Positions 54,609-64,000 of a DNA stretch of 64,000 bases are shown in pieces. This DNA is from Branchiostoma floridae (taxonomy: Eukaryota; Chordata; Leptocardii; Amphioxiformes; Branchiostomatidae), in the NCBI RefSeq assembly GCF_000003815.2, contig NC_049991.1:20131600-20195599 (forward strand), read 5' to 3'. The first letter of the stretch is position 1, and each line of letters starts with the position of its first letter. The position numbers were made by a program, and so were the translations under genes. The notes beneath the pieces are model-generated. The model did no database searches. It was not told where the DNA came from and worked only from the letters and a program-made list of their open reading frames with translations.

Positions 54609-56514
54609 ATTGAACAGTACGGATATGAACCACTCACACTGGGAAGGACCCCTTCTCTTATTGATAACTGTGGTGTTTTTTTTATCGTGCTCGAGCACAG
54701 GACCTCCATTTTATATCCTATCCGAAAGACGGCCCTAATCGAAGTTTAATAGGTACCCATTTCCATCTAAGTGAAGCGAGGAAAGTCCTATAAAGCGCGT
54801 TTCCTAAGGGCACAACGTCGGGGCATACCAGGGGGTTCTAACCCAGGACCTCTGGCTTCTGGGCCAAATACCTACCCCCGGTATCACTTAAACTTCTTGG
54901 CCAGCCTTATAATCTAATAACGGCAATGGTCTGCATTTGAGAACAAATGTCCATGCATTTGAATTAGTTTGATCTCAAGACGTACACTTGCTGTAATAAC
55001 AGTTTAAAAGTGAACACATACAATGCGTTTTTCTATTGATGTAATACTATGTTCTTGCTATGTTTACAAAAACTCAAAGGCATGAAAAAAGACCAAACGA
55101 AAATCGTCCCTTTCACCATTTATTTTTTCTTAAGCCTTACTATAACACCACACATTCTGGTAGATACTTCCTCTCTGGCCTGTGTTTACACAATCTCTTG
55201 CTGGCTGCGGTTAATGCCGGCGGCGACTGTAGAGCCGACCGCTAGAAGCGCGATTATAGTCAGGCTACTTCCACTCTAGATAGTATAAGCTGCTTATAAT
55301 CCTGCAAAGTCGAGATTCATCTTCACTGCACTTGAAAGTTCACCTGTGTTCGTGGAAGTCATTCTGGATCAATGGTGAACTTTAAGACGCAGATAGACCA
55401 CGTGACTAGGTGAGCAGTGGATCATACATGTACGTCACAGAAAGACTATGGCGCTCCCCGTCTCTGTTGTTTCTATCTGCATAACGTGACGTCATAGAAG
55501 TAGTGGATTGTTCATCCTTGACAGAATATAGTTGGACGGTAGAAGGTTTGGGTAACATAAGTCCACTTTTTTGTGCTGGATATCACAGATCAACTTTGAT
55601 CCAAGGTTGATCTTCCGTGTCAAGCCATACGCTTACTATACTAAGCGATCAATTAAAGTATTTCTTATAGCACTAGTAATATTGACTATACATATTTTAG
55701 CACTGATTTTACAGACTATGTCATTTTAAGATCTACCTTGATTATCCTGTCAGTTATCATTATAAAGTGGCCAAGATGTAGATGTAGACTACAAAGCCAT
55801 GCCTTGCTCTCTGGTCTTGTTACACTCTCCCTATTCATTATCAACTCATTTCTTCGGTTAACCACAGCAGATACCTATAAATTCTTAACTTGAAACTATT
55901 CATTCTTTGCCATAAACAGCAGACCTCAACTTAGCAATTGAAGCTTATATTCTACAGAAGTTGGATATATTCATCTAGCTCCATTCCACGTCATCTTTTT
56001 ATTCACTTGACTTGAAGAGATAATCGAAATCGACTAGCTCTAAGCTGAGTACAAGCTACATTCTACAATATCTACGTAAAATGCAAGTTGATTTACGTGT
56101 AGTTTTTTTCATCGTGCTATTACAGGATTTTCTATGTCCTTGTGTAGTAGCAGGTTCAATTTTTGCGATGTGTTATTGGCGCTGAATGTTGATTTATAAA
56201 GAGCCTTGTTATTTTCCTAGCCATGACATAGGTCATATATTATCATGGAAGCTCATCTGTGTTAGATGTCATCATAGTACAAAGCTGAACTTTCTTCCAA
56301 CACAAAAGTACACACGGATTGCTGACGTACCGGGAAGTTCACGTGTTAACAAGATCACGCGTCCGTAACTCTCGCGAGGTTACGTTCTGAAGTGATTGAC
56401 CATCAGTACTGATCCTGAAGAAGGCAGCAGTGGTCGTTGAAAATTTGATCCATGTGTACTTTTGTGTTGGAAGAAAGTTTAGCTTTATACCAGGTCACAT
56501 ATTTTTAACGCCAA
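54609..56514. other. Intergenic region between foldback element and VioB-like gene
   Basis: 1.9 kb with no gene. A hairpin element at 56281-56487 has inverted arms (AAGCTGAACTTTCTTCCAACACAAAAGTACAC) of about 40 bp and a centre with CCTGAAGAAGG and GTCGTTGAAA. A small AGATCAAC...GTTGATCT palindrome lies at about 55587-55613. Confidence 0.6.
56281..56487. mobile_element. MITE-like hairpin
   Basis: Arms of about 40 bp (CTTTCTTCCAACACAAAAGT and inverse) bound a centre with the CCTGAAGAAGG motif. It lies just beyond the stop codon of the VioB-like gene and may be within its 3' UTR. Confidence 0.75.
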
Positions 56515-59500
56515 TCAGTTGACAGGCGGATACCACTCGAATGTAGGAGCCACATTCGGCCCTATGTTGGGGTCACCGTCAGGGTCGATGGGCGTTTGGA
56601 CCATTTTCTTGGCATCCACGGTCAGGGATGACATCAGGCCGAAGCACTTCTTCATGTTGCCGGGGTTTCCGTTGAACATGTCGTGCAGGCACCTGAGCAG
56701 TACAGGTTGAGGAATGAAGTGGTTAGAGAGATGGTTGGAACCAAACCTGTCTTGCAGTTCATCGCCAAGCAGAGAGTTCAGCGGTTTGCCTACCTGACAA
56801 GAATGCCAACCACCCAGCCAGCGTTAAGAGCCTACACCTCCAGACACTCAGGTGTCAGGGCTAGAGGGAGACCACGCCACAGATGGATAGATGAAGCAGC
56901 AGAGTCCCTGACTGCAGAGAGACGCTACTCACCTGGCTGCAGAGAGACGTCTACATCTCCCCACGACGTACACCCCCCCCCCCCCCGGCACAAGCAGAAG
57001 GATAAAGTAAAGTAAGTAAGTAAAGTACCTGAGCAGACTGGTGTACTTCTCGTTGAAGCGGTCAGACATCTTACGGGCCCTGGAGCCGGGCGGGTACTTG
57101 GAAGAGCTTGGGTTGGGGAGAGTGGGCCACACTGCGTTCTCATAGAAGGGTATGGGGGCACCGGCGAACTCATAAGTCTTATTACAACAGACACCACATG
57201 GGGTGAAGAAATCGTGTTCAGACTTCTGGTAGCCGTGGGTGCACTGCTCGCCACTGTATCGTTTCTGCCCTTGCTCGGTATAAGCGTTATGGTGCTGAGC
57301 CGCAACCAACGCTTTGCCATGTGCTATCTCCGCAAACTTGTAATAGTGGCTGAGTTCATCTTCGCCTTCTGGCCCCTTGTAAAATGCATCGCAGGGATCT
57401 CCGCCCTCTCCTTGGTCGAGGATTTGATGTATTGCCTCGATTGCCGTACACACGTCTGTCACGTACTCTGTGGATGGCACGGGATACTGCTTTGTCGTGT
57501 TTTGGTCGAACGTCAGACTGCCGTGGCCGTTGTCGTAGAGATCTATCATAGGGCATAATATCTTGTGGATGTATATGGCACCTATGCTGGCTGGGTCATA
57601 ATCTTTTACGTCATCCTTGCACTTTTTTTCCACGTTCTTTATCAGCTCTGGACATCCGGCGGCATTCGATTGTAAATTGGTCGTGAACATGAATGCCAAA
57701 TTAAGAACCCTAACAATATGTGAATACGCATTCACCAAGCATTCTGGTTTCTCTATCCCCATAAAGACGTCATGTATCTGGTGGAGAGAACACTTGGCCA
57801 GCTGTATGTTAAGATCCGGGCGGCATCCCGCGGGCAGTGGACCTGGATAAGTCGGGATGACGGACGCGTTCAGGACCGGAGTCCCTCCGATAGCATTGAG
57901 GATGTTGGCCACCAATGCCATGTGGTACATTTCCTGTACCACGATGCCTTTCAGCAGGCCGGCGACTTTAGTGTTGAAGCCGTCCTTGATGCTGAAGTAG
58001 GCGCTTAGATACGGGGGGATCGTGGCCAGCTCCAACCGCAGTGCTAGTTGAAGATTTTCTTTCAACTCGTCTAATTTCATAGCTTGGTTTTCAAGACTAT
58101 ACTTTCTGTCGTCCTGTTCTAACCAGTGTATAAGCATGCCCCTGTGTGCCGGGGAGAGATCACGTGTGACGGGCATGTGGTTTGGATCCTCTATAGGCAG
58201 CTTCAGGGAGTGCAGCAACTGTTTCCTCGTAGAATCCCGCACCACTTCTTTGTAGGAGGCGAGATTGAAGAGCGGCTTCATGACAGGATACAGGTTGTCG
58301 TATCGCTGAAATATCGGATAAATGTCATCGACCCATGTGTAAGGCGGTTCGCTTTCAGGTTTACAATATAAGTGTATTGTCGTCTTAAGGTTTTGGGGAA
58401 AGGCTACTTCTGTGCCATTCTCGGGTTGCACAGTGATATCATAGTCGTATAACTGCCCATCGACTTGATATCCTTTCCTCGTCTCCAGCCCTGCTGGTTT
58501 GCTGCAATCAAGACCCTCCCTGTCTGTCGTAAATATGATAGATGCAAGCCCTTGGTAATTTGTGATAAATTGGCCAGGTGACGGGTGAAAACTTTCATAG
58601 TCAGGGCCGAGGGTAATTGCATCTGTAGGACTGCAGATGTCCTTTCGATCAGTGCTGAGCGTAACATTTAACTTGACAGGGTGATTCTTGACAGGGTTGC
58701 CAAACCTTGTAGCAAATATTTTCAATGTCCAGGAAACCTTGTCAGACTCATCATCGTCTGCCGTACGTGTCGACTCAGTAATTGACTCTGGAATCCGAAA
58801 AACTCTGTCTTCTGCTGCACCAATGTACAGCCCTTCATGGTGCTCAACAAGAACCGGTAGGCACTGTTTCTGAGCCCCTTGGCTGGGCGGGGCTTCTTCC
58901 TTAACGACCATCACGACCACAGGCCCCTTTGCCTTTCTATCCTGGCCGGCAATGTCCATAATGACAATCCCCGCATCTCGCAGTAGCCACTCATCGGCAG
59001 TATAATCAAAGGACCCGACGTTGATTTCAGGGTTGTGAAGTATGTCGTCACAGTTCGTGATCATTCCGTCATCCATTTTCAAAGACGTTTTATTGTAGAT
59101 CAGGAGAAGGAGCAGGTTGCCACGGTCGACGAGTGTACCGTTAAGGTGTGTTGGTAAGCTATTGCTGAGGTCTACCACGACTTTGTTGTTCTTCTCGTCT
59201 ATGTAGAACGGTGCATGGTAGTAGTCCTTCATCTCTGGCAGGATCGGCTGTCCGTTTAAGGCAGTGATTAGCCCCTGTCCCCACAGCATTCTGTTAAACT
59301 CGGGAAATCCAAGCTTCTGGGTCTCCACATCGTCCACGGTCGAGATGCTTCCGATGACTCGCCCATGGGCAAAGTTGTGGGTTCGCGGATCTTCGTTCAT
59401 CATGTCTACCGTGAACTTTACGTACAAGGTCTCAGCCGCCGCAGAGGAACCGCCACGAGGATACTTGAGTTGGTCGACGAATGTTGAGACTATGTTAACC

Positions 59501-61097
59501 TGTGTATCATTTTCGCCATCATCTTTCTGATCCAACCACCTCACACCCTCCAGCACAGAACTCCAGTACCCTGACGATCCGGGATCCCCGATACACTTAT
59601 TCTCCTTACATCGTTGCCATATGTCCATCACTGTATTGACCTTAAACTTGCCTTGAAAAGCGCCCTCTACCCCGACATGAAGGCCATATAGTTGAGACGT
59701 GTACATCTGGTAGTAAGGGTCCAGATCCACCATCTTGGAGGCCACGGTGTCGTTACTTCCTGTGAGGAAAAATTATCTGACTAAGGTACTTTTGTAATAA
59801 TAATAATAATATCGGGTGTATTTGCAGCCAGTAGGTACCCAAAGTGATAAGTAATGAAGCTGTTTGACGTGGTCGAAGCGCCTCCTCGAGCACGGGACCC
59901 CCGTTTTACGTCCCTCCCGGAAGACGATGCTTCGTGAGGCTACAGAATCCGGTCGTCCTTGGTTGGTCTCCCATCCAAGAACTGACCGGACTACGCGTTG
60001 CTTAACTTCCGAGATCGAGGGATCGGGTGTATCCAACGCGTCACATACCTTAACTACACTGTATTGTTTGTTTGTTTGTTTGTTTCATTTGTATTGCATA
60101 CCCAGTGATTCATCTCATGACGTATACCGGGTGAATCTGTTAGCGGTTGCTTTGGGAGATACACGGTGCCAGTATAAATCTACTGGATATATTTGTCATA
60201 GTTGGTAAATACCACGTACACACATCTAACTCCAGGTGTCATTTAAGCCATTGCAAGATAATTTCACAGGTAAGTCAGACAGGTACGCCTGGAAATTATT
60301 CCCTACAATAGCGATAAATCCTATACAAGCCTAATAATTGTTGTCTCCAGTATCAAATAACAAACTATTACCATTCCCAGGCATTTATTGCTAATTTTAA
60401 AAATTAGCTAAATTAGCTAAATTTACTACCACATGCTAATCCCACTTTTCACACAGTGGTTACGGTTTAAATCAAGAGCTACAAACGATAACCTGAACAC
60501 ACCTGTGATGCGTTTCCCCACCATGGGATCGTTGGTTGTGCACTTTCCGTACTCGTAGCAGACTTTGGTAACTGTACAGTTGACAAGTCGGAAGTCACCG
60601 CCGCCTTTCGGGTTCCAGTTGCAGTGCGGGAAGGTGTAGTTGGGGTAGCATGGCGGGTTTCGGTTTATGTTGAAGTTGTAGATGTTGAAGTTATAAGGGT
60701 CGTTGTTCATGGTCATTGTGTCGGCGAGGAATTGTCCGGAAAAGTGCAGTCGAGGAAATCCTGCGCAACGCAAAAAAAATCTATGTCAAAGATACCATTG
60801 GCAAGTAGGTTTCAGAAACCATAAGGAAAAAAGTAAAAAGCCCGACAGAACGAAACGCATAGAAACACGTAAAAAACATCTGGAGTCGAACCTTTGCTTG
60901 GAGAGTAAAAAAAAAACACCTTCAAACTTCAACGTAATCCGTTGGGTGACAAGTGTTTTGAAATATCAGTAAGTTGAGTGATCAGGATTGATGAAGAAGA
61001 ATAAAGACTACAGAAACGTACCTGATTCTGATGTTGCCAACAGCCCTAGGACCAGAACGACCATGAGCCATGGTTTCAGTGACGTTGCCGTTGCCAT
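56515..61097 (-). CDS. Secreted VioB/RebD-like ferritin-like domain protein
   Basis: Exons (transcript order): 61097-61022, 60760-60503, 59759-57029, 56692-56515; phases 1,1,2; 1080 aa. Residues 1-24 are a signal peptide (LMVVLVLGLLATSES). The next segment begins FPRLHFSGQF, like the PRIHF-type start of bacterial VioB. Residues about 674-1060 match the ferritin-like fold of the iminophenyl-pyruvate dimer synthase family (VioB, RebD, StaD): ELATIPPYL with E688, EMYH with E721/H724, E913 and EIAH with E922/H925, i.e. two ExxH diiron motifs, then the C-terminal FNGNPGNMKKCFGLM. Those bacterial enzymes couple two indole-pyruvate imines; the substrate here is unknown. The middle 300-650 region is unassigned. 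ATG context gccaccATGg is optimal. Introns, a signal peptide and chordate neighbours argue against bacterial contamination. The family assignment is from memory of motifs; the function is not established. Confidence 0.85.
56700..57020 (+). mobile_element. 3' tail of a non-LTR retrotransposon (LINE) in the last intron of the VioB-like gene
   Basis: An open reading of about 85 codons carries text typical of the end of LINE reverse transcriptase ORFs: a VVREMVG...QRFAYLTRMP block, then GRPRHRWIDE. It is followed by poly-C and an (AGTA)n-like tail just before the exon. It is in antisense to the host gene, and 5'-truncated as is usual for LINEs. The poly-C run (about 56973-56986) may be unreliable sequence. 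Confidence 0.7.
59871..60032 (-). repeat. 5S-rRNA-derived SINE, copy 2
   Basis: It keeps a longer 5S-like part than copy 1: ATCTCGGAAGTTAAGCAACG (matching ATCTCGGAAGCTAAGCA of 5S rRNA), then TTCTTGGATGGGAGACC and the same tail. It lies in intron 2 of the VioB-like gene, next to an (AAT)n tract at about 59797-59812. Confidence 0.75.
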
Positions 61098-61159
61098 GGT
61101 GGCAGTATCAAGGCGTGATTGACAAACCAGTGGAAGATCTATGTGTGGCTGCCTGTAAC

Positions 61160-61172
61160 AGTATATATATTA
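61160..61172 (-). promoter_or_regulatory. TATA-like element of the VioB-like gene
   Basis: TATATATAC lies about 65-75 bp upstream of the ATG on the minus strand, which would place a start site near 61135. A CTGTTACAG just downstream could instead be the acceptor of an intron in the 5' UTR, so the promoter call is tentative. Confidence 0.4.
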
Positions 61173-61639
61173 AGTACAAATGAGAATGATGTGATCTTAT
61201 GATACTTTTGAACTGTATCTTTCTCCATAAATGCAAACTAGCTTTAAGAGTGTTTCAGGTCTGTTGAATATTTAAACAGGCTCCAGCTTAATTCCGGAAA
61301 CCCTTCAGTTAATAATTTGTAAAAACAGATTTACCAAATGAATCGATATTTGTATGTTATATTAAAATGTAAGGAATGCGTGGGCTGTAATTAGATGTCT
61401 CTATGGACAAAGCCAATTCCCTGAACTCTGGAACTTCTGGCAGAATTCCCCAGAGTTTTGAGACCTAATTCAGAATTCTCTAGAATTCAGTGAGAACCAG
61501 AGAAAGACGTCTGGAGAATTCTGGCATCCTGAGTCAAAATCGCAACCTAAATATTCATTATCCTTTAACAGATCAAAGATATTATTTCATTTGGAAATAT
61601 TTTCAAATAATCAAGGCTTTCCAGTGTTTCACTCTAAGT

Positions 61640-62050
61640 GCCCCTTCCCACGAATGAGCCGGAATGCCGTCTGAATGAAAATTCTTTGATGTATATTCCT
61701 GGGTGTATTATAAATTTCTCCCTGCATTTTTGCCCTATACTGTAGCCGTCCCCGTGAATGTTTTGTCATGCTCAAAACTTTAAAGTGGAAAACTATCGAA
61801 CGGCATTCAAAATGTATTCTAACTGCAGTATGACCGCACTGTACGGCATTCCGACATTATTCAAGACATGCTGATCTCATTCGATGGAGAACCGGACAAA
61901 GACAAGAAATTGGCACAAATATCCAGAATACAGTGAGGATTTTTTGGGCTGCTGGAAATTCCCTTCGGGGAACGATAGAATGCAGAATAGCATGATGCAA
62001 CTACGCACACGCGGACTAAAAATTCTTCAGATGCCTATCCATTTTGGGAA
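61640..62050. mobile_element. Relative of the inverted-repeat element at 511-900
   Basis: It shares the terminus GCCCCTTC...GAATGAGCCGGAATGCCG and internal GGCACAAATATC-GAAT-CAGTGAG blocks with the element at 511. The right terminus is degraded. Confidence 0.55.
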
Positions 62051-63437
62051 TTCCTGACAAACGGACGCACACTATACTATTAGGCGTCGGCACTGAGGCG
62101 TCGCCAAAAAACTGACGCAGTCTTGGTGGGGCAGAATGTGCAACAAGCCCTGATGGTATTTACCCCTTCGGGTCTTTACCATCAAAAGGGGCGTGACCGA
62201 GACACAAAACTCTAGCTGACTGAAATTGGAATAAACTCAGATTGTTTCAATTTCCTGTCTGTCTCCACTGACGCAGTGTGCTGTTTCTGAAAGTCTAGAA
62301 ATATAATTGTAAACCGGAGATGGTGAAGGGTTAAGTCTTGCTCTGTTTTCTAATCTTCAAGTTTCGTCTGATTTTCACTCGAGCGGACAAAGCTCACTGT
62401 GGGACAAGTACAGAACACGCCTTGGGCCGTATACTGTTTATCATAACAGTTAAAGCATTTGGCACCCAAAACAAGGTCAATAACTACGCTCTTATACTGA
62501 CCTCAACATGACTTACACACTTCATAATCAAACAGAACGAATACACGATCCTTGAACTGCTGAAACTAAAAAAAATCAGCTTTAAGAAAGCACACCCCTC
62601 ACCTGCTCAACACCGCAGCCTCGAGCAAACTGGCTGGGCGCACCTCAGAGCGGAAGTTATGTTTTTATCTTAAACTTTTGTTTCTCGTCACCTTTTGCTA
62701 GGACGAGGAAGAAAACGTCAACGAGTTAACTTGTTCTATCATTAGTTTTGCAAATTACTTTCTGACTTACATTTTCGACGGATCAACTCTAGTCTTTGTC
62801 AAGACACGGACGTAACGTCACAGAAACATTGGATTGTCCATTCCAAGACACGAAACATGTTATCTATTTGATCAAGCCGCCGTTGCCATTGGTGCGAAGA
62901 ACCTGTTCAACAGGTGAGCCAGACTAGACATCACCCTGTACGTGACAATTTTACAGATGCGTTGGCCCTACTGATTAACACATCATAACGCACCAATATT
63001 TGTCATATGCATATCTAAACGAACATCATCATAATTCTAAACGATATTTCCACCATTGTTTATCATTCTACCCCTTCCACACTATGGGATGCTTCCTATG
63101 TAAGTATAGAATACAGCGCGGTGTATTCCGTATCGCCCGAAGTACATGGGCCCGGCCGCGGGTAGGATCGCCCGAAGTACGGGGGTTAGCCGACCCCTTT
63201 GGGGGGTCTCGGGCAGAGTGTGATGCGAACAGAGGAGGCGGCAGCAAATTTCTTTTGTGGGGGCAAAATATTGGTGATAGATTTGTGAGTATGTGCAGGG
63301 CTGAAGGCCCGACTTGTCACGTCCGGTGTTCTGCCTGGCTTTGCAGAGTGGAGTTCATGTCGGGAGCAGCATTTTCGTGACATCACAGACAGCCTACCGT
63401 GACGACGCACCCATTCTCATATTAAAGCCTACACGAT

Positions 63438-63562
63438 GACACGGACCAAGCATTCCCCTTCCTGTTCTTTGTTCTATTCCCGGTAAAAGACATGGTAAGA
63501 GGGATATGCCTTTTACCAGGAATATAACAAAGAACAGCTAAGGGGGATGCTTGGTCTGTGTC
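63438..63562. mobile_element. MITE-like hairpin
   Basis: GACACGGACCAAGCATTCCCC is inverted at the right as GGGGGATGCTTGGTCTGTGTC; arms of about 50 bp also share GTTCTTTGTT/AACAAAGAAC. Confidence 0.8.
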
Positions 63563-64000
63563 AACGCCGACGCTCCCCCAATACATTTTCACCATGTCCA
63601 GCGCTTTAGGCGCGAGCCGTCGCAAGGGAGGTTTGGAAAATCTAAAATCTGGACCCTTTGAAACAACATTTCCTGCCTTTTCTGGGACAAATTTTGCTGG
63701 TGGACTAGCTAGGTTTATGAAATTTCTATTGGTGAAAAAATACACGAGTTTCAGCAGCAATGGTTTTTTTGGGGGGCCATGCCCCCAGAACATATTTTGC
63801 GGTCAGCCTTTTTACCGGAAAACACAAGAAAACACACGAAGGAGTGTATAATCTACTGAAATACAGTATGTTTTGATGAGTAAACATGACAGGTCGCTAT
63901 GTTTTGCCACAGAATAATCTACATATGGCCCTGGAATGAAGAAATCGTCAGAAAATGTGCCGCCGCCACTGGCGAATACACCTTATGTGAATTTTCTTTA

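Larger units (their letters stand above)
61173..64000. other. Intergenic region right of the VioB-like gene
   Basis: 2.8 kb without a gene that I can support, holding the two repeat elements above and a short hairpin with a UUCG-type loop (about 62152-62188). The short ORFs near 63000-63850 have no recognisable domain. Confidence 0.55.

Noticed and set aside
56683..57015. A plus-strand protein-coding gene
   Set aside because: The reading is a LINE reverse-transcriptase tail that starts inside the antisense exon of the VioB-like gene; it is not an independent gene.
56929..59745. The VioB-like gene as bacterial contamination or a single-exon bacterial gene
   Set aside because: The ORF lacks its own start (it begins at GTG), and three flanking exons with correct splice sites and phases supply the signal peptide and the conserved C terminus.
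63000..63851. ORFs near the right end
   Set aside because: They overlap a hairpin element and G/C-run sequence and show no recognisable domain or codon pattern.

Overview
This is a window of an invertebrate chordate genome, most likely a cephalochordate (amphioxus, Branchiostoma). That is inferred from many short exons with GT/AG introns, proteins close to vertebrate INTS1 and MBOAT7, membrane ficolin-like immune lectins, abundant MITEs and SINEs with a Deu-type tail, and pervasive local tandem duplication. The species cannot be proven from sequence alone. There are two N gaps (6552-6651 and 52491-52590).

Layout. (1) 1061-25233, minus strand: the N-terminal 60% or so of INTS1 (Integrator complex subunit 1). 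I placed 29 exons with consistent splice phases. One further exon appears lost in the 6552-6651 gap, and the 3' part of the gene lies left of the window. Its introns carry MITEs, SINEs, a 1.85 kb TRIM-like element with identical 468-bp terminal repeats, a 2.2 kb palindromic element and many partial exon copies. (2) 26408-36777, plus strand: MBOAT7 (lysophosphatidylinositol acyltransferase), head-to-head with INTS1 across about 1.2 kb. The gene has four copies of the start-exon sequence and two alternative last exons (32121-32481 and 36441-36777) that join in the same phase and each carry the catalytic-His motif. (3) 39939-44073 and 45489-48638, minus strand: a tandem pair of type II membrane proteins with stalk, furin site(s), collagen and fibrinogen-like (FReD) domains, i.e. 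membrane-anchored, potentially sheddable ficolins. They share an upstream regulatory module. (4) 50281-54597: a foldback-type element with long near-identical inverted arms, candidate 11-bp target duplications, and a 50-51-bp minisatellite saturated with splice-site-like motifs. (5) 56515-61097, minus strand: a four-exon gene for a secreted 1080-residue protein resembling bacterial VioB/RebD-type ferritin-like enzymes, with both ExxH diiron motifs intact and a LINE tail in its last intron. (6) 61098-64000: intergenic repeats.

The most unusual features are the catalytic-exon choice in MBOAT7, the secreted VioB-like diiron gene with eukaryotic introns, the furin-cleavable membrane ficolins, the foldback element that repeats splice signals, and the repeated partial duplication of exon edges in two neighbouring genes. 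INTS1 and MBOAT7 are housekeeping genes (snRNA 3'-end processing and transcription attenuation; phosphatidylinositol remodelling) whose adjacency may reflect a shared promoter region. The two lectins and the VioB-like protein would act at the cell surface or outside the cell, plausibly in mucosal immunity; this last point is inference.
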